From Megamerina dolium (taxonomy: Eukaryota > Arthropoda > Insecta > Diptera > Megamerinidae): a stretch of DNA of 64,000 bases. The stretch is taken from contig OY978528.1 of assembly GCA_963854835.1 (NCBI GenBank), positions 9,766,242 through 9,830,241 of the forward strand, given 5' to 3'. Below are positions 12,491-25,294 of this stretch, piece after piece. Both the position numbers and the translations under genes were made by a program. The notes under the pieces were generated by a model. That model saw nothing but the letters and a program-made list of their open reading frames with translations, did not search any database and was not told the origin of the DNA. Numbering within the stretch: the first letter of the stretch is position 1; every line of letters begins with the position of its first letter.

Positions 12491-14609
12491 ATATTATAAA
12501 TGACTCACTCTCATGAATTTTTCTACTCAAAATTTTTCGAATGCATTCAATAGAATCCTAAAAGCATTGAGAGATTCATTTAGAAGAGACCTATTTATAT
12601 CCAAAAAATTTAAGCAAGCTGTCTGAATGAATTCTTTTAAGAAGAACTGCTACTTTAGGTAATAGTCGTCATAATTTTTTAATATTGAATTTGATTGGTA
12701 TGTCAATCAAATCGATCGATGAAAAATATTACGCTAGTACGGTTTTCTAGAATATGCCTAATAGAACTTCTAGCATTTTCAGATATAATGGCTTGGGGAA
12801 TATATCTGGTAGATCGTTAAATTTTCTCCGATATGATATTGCACCATGTTGCTGGACCTTGGAACCATGGAGAAGTGTCGAACCAAAGCTATGAAAAATT
12901 CTGGATAGACCTCCCATCTTTTTCAGATATGCTATTTGCCTATATTCGCTGCTACTTTTACTTCTTGTTAGCTTACAAATCTATATCTGCTTAGAATTTA
13001 TGCAACATTAATATCGATAACAAATCCCTAGGTTACTGGATACAATGTTGCTGTCGACTTGGGTTTTTTTTTGCTTCTCCTCAAAACACATATGTTGACT
13101 GATATTTTATCTTCTTACATTTTTTTATGCAAATATTAAAAAGAAAATGATAACATTTTGTGGAAAAAATAAAATATACATAATCGATTAGTATTTGCAG
13201 CCATATATGGATGATGACCCCTATACACAATATTTATGTATATCAACATATTCACTAGAAACATCCATATAAGCATATTGGTGTTAATGGTAAATGTGTA
13301 TATACATTTGTATATACACGTATGTTGGTAAATAATTATCATTGAATAAAGATTTTTACCATATATTCGATTTTTTTTTTTTTTGTTATTATTATTAAAT
13401 CGTGTCCTTCTATATTGCCATTGCTATTAAATGCTGACACAATTTTTATGGGTTTTTTTTTTGTGAAGAGCCCCATTCTAAATCTTGATTAATTGATTTG
13501 AGGAAGTCTCAGCAATTTTTGCTCGATTATTCACACATTTATGCTATCTATACACTATATAGAGGTAAAATAATCATATTTATATTGCTAATGCAATTTT
13601 GGTTTTTTTTTTTTTTTGTATTTCTTGTCTTGCTAGTTAGTAGCTCATAAAACAATGCAATATGATACAAGAAGTAGAAAAAGAAGTGTGAATATATTAT
13701 GAGATGAGAAACGGAACGAAGCATATATACATATATATCCAAACAAACGAATGTCATTCACCAGTGCGTTGGTGGGATCGTCATCATAATAATGATCATA
13801 ATGATCATTATCATTATCATGATCATTTTCATCGTCATTGTTGACGTAGTCGTTTTTCATGGCAAACATTTTGCTTAATCATTCTTTTATGTTATATTTT
13901 GTTTTTATTATTTTATTCGTTTGTTTGATTGACGACTATTTTTCTATAAGGAAGTCCATATACATTTTGTGCACTATGAGAGTACGGTAGTACGTGTAGT
14001 GTTACCAGATACTCTCAATACATGTTTCTGAACTTTTTAGTATAACATAACAGCTGACAATAGATAATCTAATATGGGATTGTGTAATAATTTTCAATTA
14101 CGAAAATAATAAATTTAAATATTTTTGCATTAGAAATAGTTAAATAGTGAAAAAAGAAGAATGTCTGCCAAACCAGTGTAGTCATCACCTTCAGATTTCG
14201 TTTTTACATCAAAAACCGGAAAAAATTGTCAAAAAACTATGTTTTTTTTAGGTTAGAAAGAGACCTGAAGATGATAACAGACATTCGAAGACGTATTAGT
14301 ATTCAGCGACCAAAAACCTACAGAATGCGACTACTCTGGCCCGTTGAACTCATTTACTTAGGCATAGGAAATTCCCGTATTCTTTGCAAAATATATTTCA
14401 AAAGAACAATACATAAATTTCTGGAAAGATATTATATTTCCTCGTTGACTTGTGCTTAGTCAAAATATTCGACCATGCTGTCAAAATTCGACGGGTTTCA
14501 TTTAGTTAAACTAAAAGCTGTTTTTAAAACGACTCATGAATTAAAAATTTTTTTAATTAGGTAAGTAGTGCATCTTTATCTTTACTTTAATACAAATAGT
14601 TTTTCTTCC
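12491..14609. other. AT-rich gene-free stretch
   Basis: Mostly single-copy AT-rich DNA with homopolymer runs near 13370 and 13600 and an ATCATT-rich, partly palindromic block at 13770-13840. Minus-strand open frames here (13136-13342, 13548-13757, 13645-13869) are low-complexity. The + frame at 14226-14459 shows no recognisable domain. No gene supported. Confidence 0.5.
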
Positions 14610-14760
14610 AAGTACTAGTAAGACCAAGTACTAGAAAACCTGACGGCGCTTGGATTTTCTAACTGGCGCCAATTAGCGAAGAACAGAGATGGCTGGTGAA
14701 GCATGTTATATTCGGCCTAAATCGATATTCATTTGTTATGGCCACATAAGTAAGTAAGTA
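14610..14760 (+). mobile_element. 5'-truncated 3' end of RTE-like LINE with target-site duplication
   Basis: The segment ends CGGCCTAAATCGATATTC, TTGTTATGGCCACATAAG and then (TAAG)n. This is the 3' untranslated end also seen on + at 25.9 kb and on minus at 53.8 and 63.8 kb. The 10-mer TTTTTCTTCC occurs immediately before the segment (14600-14609) and after its tail (14766-14775), which fits a target-site duplication. Only about 150 bases of the LINE are present, typical of a 5'-truncated insertion by target-primed reverse transcription. Confidence 0.75.
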
Positions 14761-14775
14761 TTTTTTTTTTCTTCC

Positions 14776-16130
14776 GAAAAAAAGGCATATATGCGATTTC
14801 TTTTCTAAAAGTTCCAAAAAAGTCAATTTGAAATTAGGGATCACATCCGTCTATCAAAATATTTTCAATTACATGTATTTTAGAAGAATGATTAAAGCTT
14901 TATTTTTGAATCAAAAATTGGCTCGTAGTTAGCAAACTGACTTCCACAACTTGTCAAAAATTTAGACTTCCATCTATCCCCTTAAATAGTATTGTCTATC
15001 AAATCAAACCAGAGTAAAAATCTGAGCTCTATTGTATGATAACTCATAAAATATTAAAATTTTATAAAAGTGAAATCTGGTAACATTAATACGCATAATA
15101 TGTACAATAATTATACGCATGCAATTCAATCAAACGCAAACAGCTGTTTCACTCACTCATCTAACGGTGCTTCCGTTAAAATGCACACACTGATGAATGA
15201 GAATGGAATGAATGGAATGGAATTGTTATTGAAATTGAAATTGAAAAATGTGTGAAGGAAAACAAGTATTAAAGTCGCTGGTTGTTGTTGTGGTTGTTGC
15301 TATCTGTATGTTATTGATCTTGTTGGCGCTAAGTAAGTAGTGTAAGAAGCATTGAGTGAGGAAATAAGCACATAAAAGAGAGTATACGGCTGAAATGACT
15401 ATGAGTGAATATGAGCACACGAGTCAATGAATAGATAATTTTCTTGAGATCAATTTAATAAATAGCTAATAATTGTGTAGTTGTATTTAGTATAATTTTC
15501 AATAAGAATATGCTTATAATATATAGCAAAAAAAAAAACAAAACAAAAAATAAACCTATAAATTATTTTTTTAAATAAATCAAGAACAACAACAACAACA
15601 ATGTTAGTTAGATAATAACATTAATGAGATATTAAAACACGCCTAGATAAAAGGTTATGTGTATATTTACTTCAATAAGTGATCGGTTAAGACGGAACAG
15701 AAATAGCAACAAAATGTATGGACGTATATACGATATGTACCTACACGTACTAATCGTACATACATATATACATACATACATCCATATATATGTGTAGTAG
15801 GTATCCACTAAGAAACGCGTTAAGTGGGAAGTGAATCATAAGATTTTGACTGGAAATGAAATGAAGTCAAAGTCACAAAATATTATATACTTAAATGTGG
15901 CACTATGTTGTTCTTGTAGATGTTATTGGTAAAAGATAAATTAATGGTCTGTGTGTGTGTCGTTGTGTATGTATGATGTATGAAGGTATCATGTCATATC
16001 GTATGTATGTATGTACATTGAGTTGGATCAAAATTGGCTCAAAATGTGATAATTGGATAATTTTAAGAATTTTTCACAATTTTCAGAGACATGATAAAAG
16101 CATGAATTTTGTAAGGGGTAGTCACAGAGG
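14776..16130. other. AT-rich gene-free stretch
   Basis: Single-copy AT-rich DNA. It contains a short (CAA)n tract near 15583-15601, TACATA-type repeats at 15740-15800, and ATGT repeats near 15965 and 16000. Open frames at 15070-15255 and 15226-15420 have no domain signature. No gene supported. Confidence 0.5.
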
Positions 16131-16500
16131 GTGAATATGTTGTCGCGGAAAAATAATATAGGTCCATTATACATTTCACTGCACTAGGGGTGATTTCTGA
16201 CCAGCTGTGGGAATATTTGTCAATTTCTATGAGTTTTTATTTGTATTTTGTGAGGAAGCCTCCATAAGGGGTGAAGATAGAGGATAAGAAGGAAATATTT
16301 GTGAGAAAAAACGAATACATAATTGTTTAATTATATATTTGATCGCTCTATGAGCCATTCCTGGGAAGCTATGAGGTCATTTCACGATTTTGAGGTGGAT
16401 TTACTTTTATTTTGTAGGAAAGCTACCTTAAGAGATAAGCAGTAATGATGAAAATGTTGCTGATCCAAATAATTTTGCGCAAAAATTACTGACATAATCC
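16130..16500 (+). repeat. Tandem repeat family B, locus 2 (about 2 units)
   Basis: Two diverged units carry CCTCCATAAGGGGTGAAGAT and the later variant CTACCTTAAGAGATAAGCAG, each preceded by a GGGAAGCTATGAGG-like or GAATATTTGTCAATTT-like phrase. They match the consensus seen at 21.7, 29.2 and 60.9 kb. Confidence 0.55.
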
Positions 16501-19500
16501 AAATTTTTTTAGCCTTTACTGAGTCAAACTATTTGAAAATGTGACCCACCTTAATGTACATATATAAATTAGCATATATAAGTATATAAGCAAGTACTTG
16601 CAATTACATACATATATGTATGAAGCATACTTATACTATATATACAAGTGTGAAGGATAAATAATGTAAATTTTTCAATATTATACGTGACAATTACCAT
16701 TGAAGAAGTGGTAATTGATATTGTGAATGTACAATAATGGAGATAATATGGTACATATAAGCTACATTGAAAATTACTACATGCAAGTATTTACTTGTGG
16801 TGCACAAAAAAAAAAACAAAAAAAAAAAACAAAAAATAAAAATTAAAAAAAAAAAATAAAAAATTCAGCAATACAATTATTTAAAATTTTTTTGAATTTT
16901 AACTTTGATATTTTGAAATAGGTTTGATTATTTTAATGTAATTTGTTTTTTATAAATTTAACATTTTTAGAGCATTTTCTTAATGGTTAATTTTAATTTT
17001 AAATTTTTTTATATCAAATTTAAAAATATATGTCTATATATATATATATATATATTAAACAGCATCATGAAAACAGAAAATTCAGAAATTTTCATAAAAA
17101 TTGTTGTTGTTGTTGTTTTTTATCTGTTAAAAATTGATAATAACTGTATTATCTCATATTTGAAATAAAAATCTTGATAAAATTTATTATTAATGGTCAT
17201 TTCTTATTGTCAGCATATGGCTAGGAACATGTTGCTAAAACTAAGAAGCTTTCGATGTGAAAATGTTGTCATATTTAATCGATTTTGAGAATCGATGTCT
17301 CAGTTCAAGTATTCTGCAATCACCGTCATGATTTGTTGCATCATTTATTTCTTCCATGTAGTAAAGGAATTTAATTTCAGGCAATGATCACATTTCACCT
17401 AACGAGTATAGATGTTGCGGGTGAAATTTCATAAAATTGCGTGAATGAATTGAATCTTATATTCAACATTGAAATGTTTATGCAAAACATGTTGCCAACA
17501 TGTTGCCTGGATGTTGCTAGTTACATGTAGCGAGATTTCGATTTTCATTTAAATGAAAAGACTCTTTCGTAGCGCGATTTTTGTGAAATTTCACCCATTT
17601 CGTGATTTTAAGTAAAATCAAAATATAAATATTAAATATAAAGTCGGGAATTGTGGTGAAATTTTTTGTAATTTAATCAATATTCATTTTTAGATGAAAA
17701 CCATAACATGTTCTTTTTTCTTGAGACACAAGGCGTCTTAATATACATCAAAATAACATTATTAAGAACAAAATTAATGTAGACGACTCTATTCAAGTGT
17801 CCTTAAATCACTTAATGTGAGATGACCTGTAGTATCATTTATTTCCTCTATATATGTATATATAGCAAGTGTGATAAATAATAAGTATCACATAAACCAG
17901 TCTTTATACACAAAATTTAATTGCTATTCACTCCAGTAGACATACGATATGTACTATAATAAATAGATAAATAAATATACCAAAATTTGTGTGATAAATG
18001 TAATTAATATTTCTATTTGATATTTTCCATATTCATATTAATGCATATACCATATTGTATATTCTATATACATGTATGTATGAATGTTTCTATACATAAT
18101 ATGTATATATACATAAAACCATGGCCCATAAATATGATGCTGATGCTGATGTCGATGTCGATGTCGAATGTTAAACGATGACAATGAGAAGAGAACCTTC
18201 AATCGTCTCTATGGTGTATATATACAATTTAAATATTAAATACCACATATTGTTGTTGTTGTTGTTGTTTTGTTCAGTATTTCATATGTATGTAGTATGC
18301 ATGTATGTATGTATGTATTAGATGGGGCGAGGGATACCTTGATTTTTTGAAAATAGAGCAACAATAATATTAGGAAGTAGAAACAATGGAATTGAAACAG
18401 CGAAAAAATAGAAAAAAATATGTCAAAACATTGAACGGTCAATGTTGTTTGTTGCTGTGTACATCATATGCATATGCGAGTAGGTAGGTATTGTGTATTG
18501 TATGTGTGCTGTTGTGGGAAACAAAAAAGAGGAAGAGAAAAAATCACATGAATGAAACAAGAACAACAAGCAACAATATAACAATACAATATAGAGCCGA
18601 ATTTATCTCGAATTCTTTTTGCATTAGTTCCGGTATGTGCAAAAATATCGTAGTATCGTAGTAGAGACCTACAACAATAAAAAGAGAATGTTGCTTCGTA
18701 TGCTAGATGGCTCCCTATAGAACTTTGTATAGCAACATAAAAATAAGTAGGCACTTGTATATTTTTATTTATTTTTTTTTTTTTTGTTACACACTCTCTT
18801 CTAAATATTTGGTTTCTTCTTGCGACTCAATTTGACACAATCAAATACATTCATTCACATATAGTACACATACACACACACACACATACATACATATGTA
18901 TGTATACTCCTAAAAGCACTGAAACATGTACTTGACCCAGTTTATTTCATATAATTTTAATTCTTTTTGATTTTTTTTATATATTTTATCTTTCGGTGTT
19001 TACGTTGTGTGTGACGTTGTGTGCATGTTGTATAGAGTATTTAGGGTAACCGACGTAATTTTATTTTTCAACTTTAGCTATGACCTTTTTTTTCGGTTTT
19101 TTTTTTTTTTTGTGAACATTGCTAGCGCGCGTTTGTATTTGTTAATTTACTTCCCATTCTTTAATGTTAAATGGCATTTTTGGTTATTGTCGTATAGTCG
19201 TCCTCGTTGTTGTTGTTGTATTTACACAAATTCAAGCAGCTGCATTTTCAATATTCACAAGTATGTATATATATATATATAACTCATGGATTTAGCGTTG
19301 GTCTCTGTTATGAACCGCACATGGGCATGGGCATATTATTTTGGTTATTCATTCATTCATACAATTCGTCATCATCATTATCATCATCATCAATAGCAAT
19401 CGTCTGCGAATACATATATGTAATTTATATGATTGTTGTTGTTGTTGTTGTTACTCTGATTCACTTCTGCCATCTAGCAGATTTATGACTTGCAATAAAC

Positions 19501-20339
19501 CTACATATGGAGCGAGTTTGTGCCTTTCAGTTTAATGTGAAATGATGACTTTTAAAGAAAAATTATTTATTTTTTTTTATGGATAACATAGGTACACCTC
19601 ATATCTATAGATATGTATGTCAGAATTTAAGCTAATTTCAATTTCTTTTTCCAGCTACATATTTTCAAAAGTAACGATTAATTAAATATCAATTACTTTG
19701 ATATAAATATACTTTTATGATGCGATTGATTGATTGATAGTTTTTGAGAATGTTTTTTATTGTGTAACGATTAATCAAGTACCGACTACTTTTTAACATG
19801 TCATTCTATTTTGTGTTTCTTTAATACTGATGATAATTGTTATTATATTATTTTAATTTTTAACTTCAAAACAATGTGCACAAATGTTTTTACATTTCAA
19901 ACGAGTGCATATTTATCGGTTACTTTTCACTAAATATAAATTTATGACGTTATTTTTATAAGAATTTTATCATTTACTTACACTTTTACAATTTAATCAA
20001 TTTACTTATGTTAAACGGCTGTACAGCTAGTAGTTATTCTTATCGAAATATTGTATATATTATTAAAAAAAAATTTTTTTTTTATTTTTATTTTTTTTTA
20101 TTATTTTTGTTTTTGTTTTTAATTTTTGAATTTTATTTTATTTTTATTGTATATTCAATGGTGCGATTTTCGTATGCAATTCGTCAAACTAATTGATTGT
20201 ATTTATATTTACACATTTTTTCCAGTGCGAATTATTCATTATTAGTTTATTATTAGTACTAAATATTTATTTTATTAAATATTAATATATTTTTTTCTTT
20301 TCTGACCATTACAACCATTACAATTGATTTTGGTTGAAT
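16501..20339. other. AT-rich gene-free stretch with many microsatellites
   Basis: Holds a 9-bp hairpin (CAATTACCA/TGGTAATTG) near 16688-16714, a (TA)n tract at about 17036-17056, (GTT)n tracts near 17101, 18252, 19207 and 19431, (ATGT)n near 18297-18318, CA repeats near 18870, and repeated ACATGTTGC phrases at 17227-17520. The open frames at 18464-18754, 19007-19282, 19207-19488 and 20008-20196 are AT-rich or repeat-derived and lack domain motifs. No gene supported. Confidence 0.5.
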
Positions 20340-20640
20340 CTAGTTATAATGCTACGCCGGATCTAGTACTTCATGCATCACACTCTCATCATTCCTGCCT
20401 CATTGCCAATGTCCTTCAGTGAGCTTCAAGTAAAGTAAAACACCGTTTTGATTAGAACATGTTTTTCCATGTGCTCAATATGACCAAGCCACCGAGTTGA
20501 AGCGATTTTATGATAATTGGCATTCTGCTGGTTGTACCTTCCATGGTGCTTGCTACCAACTCATTTATTTTTTGGCCAGAATATGAACCTTCACTCAAGC
20601 GCACCGTCGCTTCCGATTCATAATTCCAGGAATCTATAAA
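20340..20640 (-). pseudogene. Diverged RTE-like LINE reverse-transcriptase C-terminus
   Basis: One minus-strand frame reads STRWLGHIEHMEKHV, matching the QRLRWLGHVERM-type motif that ends the reverse-transcriptase region of the LINE family seen intact at 25.7 kb (QRLLWMGHVERMEEDAP). The flanking frame is broken. The long minus-strand open frame over 20452-20877 passes through this fragment in a different frame and continues into A-rich and (AAC)n sequence, so it is not a gene. Confidence 0.45.
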
Positions 20641-21690
20641 AAAAAAGGAAATAATCACAACACTACTAAGTGTTCTCTTCCAATACTTAAAAAAAAAAAA
20701 TAAAGAAACATTCGTAAGCATGAAGCAATAAACACAAAGTATTGCAAATCCTTTGAAGGTTGTGGTTTTTCTGCAGAAAAAAAAATAATAATATGGAAGG
20801 GAAGGAAAGCCAACCAAATGACCACAGACGGCGAAAAAAAATAAACAACAACAACAACAACAACAACTGAAACGCATTAAAAACGATTAATGACTGAATT
20901 AAGCTGGAGAGAAAAAAATATAGTTAAGCGAAATTTAAATTTCAGTCAAGGACTTGAGATCATTGTGAGAAAATTGCGAATTTCAAAAGAAGCCACTGAT
21001 GCTCATTTACTAATTTATTTATTATTATGTGCATATCAGGCACAGTCAATGGTTTTACATATACCCGACATATGTGATTGATTTGAAATAAAAATTTTTT
21101 ATTTCAATTAAAAAAAAAATCATATTTTCATAGCAATAATTTGCAATTGCATTGTTCAATTTAATTGCAAAAGTGCTCTAGAATTTATCATTTACAATGG
21201 AGTCATTCTCGGAGCGCATTCAAACGAAATTATCGTACTTTGACTTCAGAATTAATATTAAAAAAAAAAAAAAAATAAAAAATACAAAATAATGTCCTAC
21301 AAAATAAGTAAAAATAATAATAACAACAACAACAACAACAAACAATATGGTTAACAAAGAGACACAGAGTAGTCGCTTAATACAAACAGCGCAATAATGC
21401 AACGACACACCACATTGCCTTCTCTCTGTGGAAAAATAAAAATTGTAGCAACAACTGTAGAAAAACACAACGATGACGAAGAAAAATAAGAAGAATATTG
21501 CACTATATATCAGATACCATGACCATGCCATTGTCAACATTACATTGCACCGCTTATGAAGCAAAACACATACGCTCCGTAAGAGATAACCTGCACTACA
21601 ACGAAACGGAATGGTCGTTACACTAGTTCTCTAGGAATATATGACTGTTTACCTTTTCGAGGAACAACGAAAAAAAAAACAATGGGGTTT
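20641..21690. other. AT-rich gene-free stretch
   Basis: Contains (AAC)n at about 20847-20868 and 21319-21341, A-runs, and low-complexity open frames (20890-21081 +, 21220-21564 -) without domains. No gene supported. Confidence 0.5.
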
Positions 21691-22180
21691 GGTCATACAT
21701 TTGACCATTTTAGGGCAACTATCTGAATATTTGTTGATTTTAAGGGGTTTTATGTGCATTTCGTAGGGGAGCCCCCATAAGGAATGAAGATAGGTGGTAA
21801 GTATGTTTAGAAAAAATGTTGCGTAGTAAAAGTTGATGGGAATCGATCATATATTTTACACCGTTACGGGCATTCTTGGAACGGTGTAAGTGAAATCTAC
21901 GTCAATTTTGTATGGGAGCCCCCATATGGGATGGTGATAGGGGATAAGTATGTTCGGAGAAAATGTAAAATAATAAAAATTAATGGGGGTCGGTCATATA
22001 TTTTAATCATCTAGCGATACTCTGGTAGCGGTGGGAGCGAAATTGATAGAAAATTGCAATTTTGTAAGGGAAGTTGTGTAAAAGATAGAGATAGGGTGTA
22101 AGTTAGTTAAGAAAATATGTTTTTGAAAAGAAAATATTGTAAGTCGATCTTACATTGTTCTCTTCTATAGGGACTATTTA
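21690..22180 (+). repeat. Tandem repeat family B, locus 3 (about 3 units, 147-154 bp)
   Basis: GTATGTTTAG, GTATGTTCGG and GTTAGTTAAG begin at 21801, 21948 and 22102, giving spacings of 147 and 154. Two units contain GGGGAGCCCCCATAAGGAAT or GGGAGCCCCCATATGGGATG followed by a GATAGGGGATAAGTATG-like phrase. This locus shows the family B consensus best. Confidence 0.75.
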
Positions 22181-23359
22181 ATATATTTTATTGAATATTT
22201 CAATCAACGTATTATTTGCATGCGATAAGTACTTTCTACCAACTAATGGAGCTGCATCATATATTTTTCTCCACAAAAAGAAGGAAATAGAAGCAAAACA
22301 ATAGACAAATATAACTTCCAATATTTAAGAAATCATTCGATTGACTCTTACTGCATTACCTTGAACCAGTTATGCACTAGTTACATGAAGTTGAAGTCTC
22401 ATCTTATGGATGAGATTAATTAAAAATTGCAAAAAATTAAATTAAATAATAAATTTGTTTCAAAATACCCATTTACTTCCATTGTGACTAGTTCTGTAAC
22501 TAGTTACAAGGGTCAATTGACTCATATGTGGACTCAAAGTTGATCATTTTACATATGTAAATTTGCAAGTTTGTAGTATGCAATGACAATCATGCATACG
22601 CGTAATGCAAATTTAATGCAACAATGGAGGAAAAACAACTACAACAACACAATAAGTAAATATGATGTTGTAGAAGACGAGGCACACACAGAATCTCATC
22701 CTATTGTAGGTACGCGACCGATCAAAAGAATGCATTTATATAAAAAGGAAATCTTCAAACTCCAATAATAACTACAACAACAGCAAAAAATTCAAGCATA
22801 TTGTAGATTATAATGACAATAAAGAAATCATGTACGAGCGTATACGCGCTTAATATACTTCAGTGCAATAACCACAACAACAACAACAACAACAACAACA
22901 ATACTACCAAGAACTCCATCAATCAGTTTTGAATGCAATGCAACGTAATTTCAATTGAAGCACCAACGTCTCAGCGTTGAGCGCAAGGAAAAATGCGAAA
23001 TATCGGTTTGGAACGACTTACGTACACCCTGCACATGCGAATACGCATGTATGGGAAAGGTATGTGAAAATGTTGGGTGGCATTGGGATCCCACTGATCA
23101 AATTCCGCATATTTTATTTTCTGGGTGCTGTCTTTCTCACCGAAATTTAGGGAGTCCATAAAATCAATTAGGAAATGCCACTGTTGTTGTTGTTGTTGTT
23201 GTTGTTGTAGCGCATACCATTTTGTTACTCTGGGCTTTGTATTTCCTCCTTTGGTATGCTTTTATAAACCCCGACGCCGAGAGGTTTTTCAGTACTTGGA
23301 GCTTCCATAAAACCTTTAATGCATTCCACTTCGACATGTGTCACCAGGCTCCAAATATG
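22181..23359. other. Gene-free stretch with AACTAGT motifs and triplet repeats
   Basis: At 22370-22515 there are several CTAGTTAC/AACCAGTTAT motifs like those at 1.8, 47.6 and 49.5 kb. (CAA)n lies at 22873-22902 and (GTT)n at 23182-23208. The overlapping open frames on both strands at 22955-23161 contain no recognisable domain. No gene supported. Confidence 0.5.
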
Positions 23360-23490
23360 ACAATTCCTTGGCCAGACCGTGGCCATGTTAATGTCAGTAT
23401 AGAGCTCTGACTGATCGTGTTTGTACCTCATTTGATATTCGTCGTAAATGCAAATAGTTCGAAAGATCTTGCGAAGCGTCGAAAGATCTT
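23360..23490 (-). pseudogene. Short diverged RTE-like LINE fragment
   Basis: The + strand phrase GTTTGTACCTCATTTGATATTC followed by GTCGTAAATGCAAATAG parallels the LINE at 54.09 kb (GGTTGTACCTTATTCAATAC then CACCAATGCAAATG). Both are the complement of the RT C-terminal segment coding GPICVGDEYRxRY-type residues. The frame is not open. The minus frame at 23225-23431 does not cover it usefully. Confidence 0.4.
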
Positions 23491-23972
23491 ATAAATTTCG
23501 TGACGTCATTAGAGAAAAACTTGTTTTTGTAGGCTTGAGAAATCTTTTCAAGCTAGACTCTTGTGGGCTCAACAATTTTTTCGGACAGATTCGGTCTAAG
23601 ACACCGTTCTTCCATTATCTCAACATGCCTGATGGCTGATCATAGCCTACACATTTTTTAAGTCTCTCATCTGAGGAAGTAACAATTAAAATATGCAAAA
23701 AATTAAATGGGGAAGGGAAATAAAAACAAAAATAAAAATAAGAAAACGAACAATATTTCAGAATAAACCAAAGAACCAAGAATCCAACTAAGAATAATGA
23801 TATATGAGCCATATATTCACACCCATCAGCAGAAGTAACTCATTAAAATGAACGCACAGCCCTAAATGAATATCACATGAGAGTTCGGACCTTAAAGCAC
23901 AGATTAAATATGCAGACGAAATGAAGAAAAAAAAAAGAATACTTTAACCTTATAGTGATGATGATGGTGAAC

Positions 23973-24003
<31 letters not shown>

Positions 24004-25009
24004 CTTCTTCAATATAGTTACTCCTACTTTTTGTTATTGTTACTTGCATTTTTTGCAATTTAATTGTTTATGAATGAATATAGAAATATGTACATAAGCA
24101 AGAATGCTGAGCTGATATGTCAAAGACTATCTTTTTTGTTGTTGTTGTATGATACTTATATTGTTGCTGCTGCTATCGCTACTAGCTACTACTATTGCTG
24201 ATTATACTGTACTGTATATATTCTTATTATGATGACCGGCATGAAGGACACTTTGAACCTGAGTTGAATGATGTTGGTGGTAGCGGTGACCGATAATGGT
24301 ATACGCATTCACATGATCAATTGTTCATTTGAAAATCTGAATATATTAATAGAATAAATTTAAATTTATTCAATTTATTAATTCAATTTCAATATTATTG
24401 ATGATATTTTTCATATAACCTTAGCGGGTTTGCTTGATTGATGGCTCTTAGTGGAGAGTTTTTTGAAAATTATTTTTCAGAGTAATCGTCCAATAGAATA
24501 TTCAATAGTTTACTCTTGGTTGCACTGCTGAGGTGAACAGACTCTACCCATCGTACACAATCCCTTTGAAATCGTTTATTACACTCTAACTGTGCGATTG
24601 ATTCAACGAATCATCGTGCAATTCGAGGATAGTGATGCGATCATTGATCGATCAGTTTCTGTATGAGTCGGAATTGAGGAAACTGTGACCTAAATTTTGT
24701 GAATTTTGCAATAAAAGCTTGGCTCTATATCCATGTTGGATCTTATTAATGCCAGAACTGAAGATCATGAAGATTTTCGTAGGAGCAGTGAATGGATTTT
24801 CGAGTATTCAGAAAAACTGATCCACATTTCAAGTAAAATATTATCATCAGCGATGAAGTGAAGCAAAATTACGCATTTGGGCCGAGAGTAATCAGCGCAT
24901 TGCATTTGCAGAATTATAATCGGGCAGCATCATTGAGCCTTTCGAAATTAAAGTAGACAGCCCGTGCCCCGGTTACGTCATGATTGAATGAAAGAATACG
25001 CTCCAGCCA
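23491..25009. other. Gene-free stretch; possible very decayed DDE transposase fragment at 24660-24985
   Basis: (ATG)n lies at about 23960-24003 and short GTT repeats near 24140. At 24840-24985 shifting frames read IIISDE, then IWAESNQRIAFAEL, then SGSIIEPFEIKVDSPCPGYVMIE. This faintly recalls the SDEAHF...RIWA...GGIIGPF run of a DDE-type transposase relative widespread in insects. It is too broken to annotate as a gene. Confidence 0.3.
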
Positions 25010-25215
25010 AAAAAGAGTGATATTAGATGCCCGTTAGAGGCTGCAGACGAAGAACAAGAACTAATCTCCGGAAGAAGGACCAAGCATTGAGGAATCCCTT
25101 AGCGGTTGAAATTTTCAATTGGCTCCAGCGAGCGAAGTACATTGATGTCCGACGAAGTATTCCTCGAAGTGAACAAAATTAGTTGAAATTGCCAAATAAG
25201 TAGGTAAGTAAATAT
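25010..25215 (+). mobile_element. Diverged 3' end of RTE-like LINE
   Basis: Frames read TKH and EEQELISGRR, followed by an SIGSSERSTLMS-like region and then AAATTGCCAAATAAGTAGG with GTAA-type tail units. This is the same order as in the better copy ending at 25950 (GGRRRRGRPNLRWKD, ATTGCCAATTGGCGTC, TATGGCCACATAAG). It is an older copy lying directly upstream of that one. Confidence 0.5.
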
Positions 25216-25294
25216 CTAAAACAGGGACTGTCAGCGGTGAATTTTATATGGGCATTTGTCAATCCTAGTAACTAGTACCTAGTAGAAATACCTA

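Noticed and set aside
20452..20877. 141-codon minus-strand frame, the longest in the window
   Set aside because: It joins a (AAC)n tract, A-runs and a LINE remnant that is coding in a different frame. Not a gene.
22955..23161. Overlapping open frames on both strands in a less AT-rich stretch
   Set aside because: No recognisable domain, no splice sites with pyrimidine tract, and the frame composition is similar on both strands.
24660..24985. Possible DDE transposase (ISDE…RIWA…GSIIEPF-like words)
   Set aside because: Words appear in shifting frames with stops between them. The match is too weak without an alignment.
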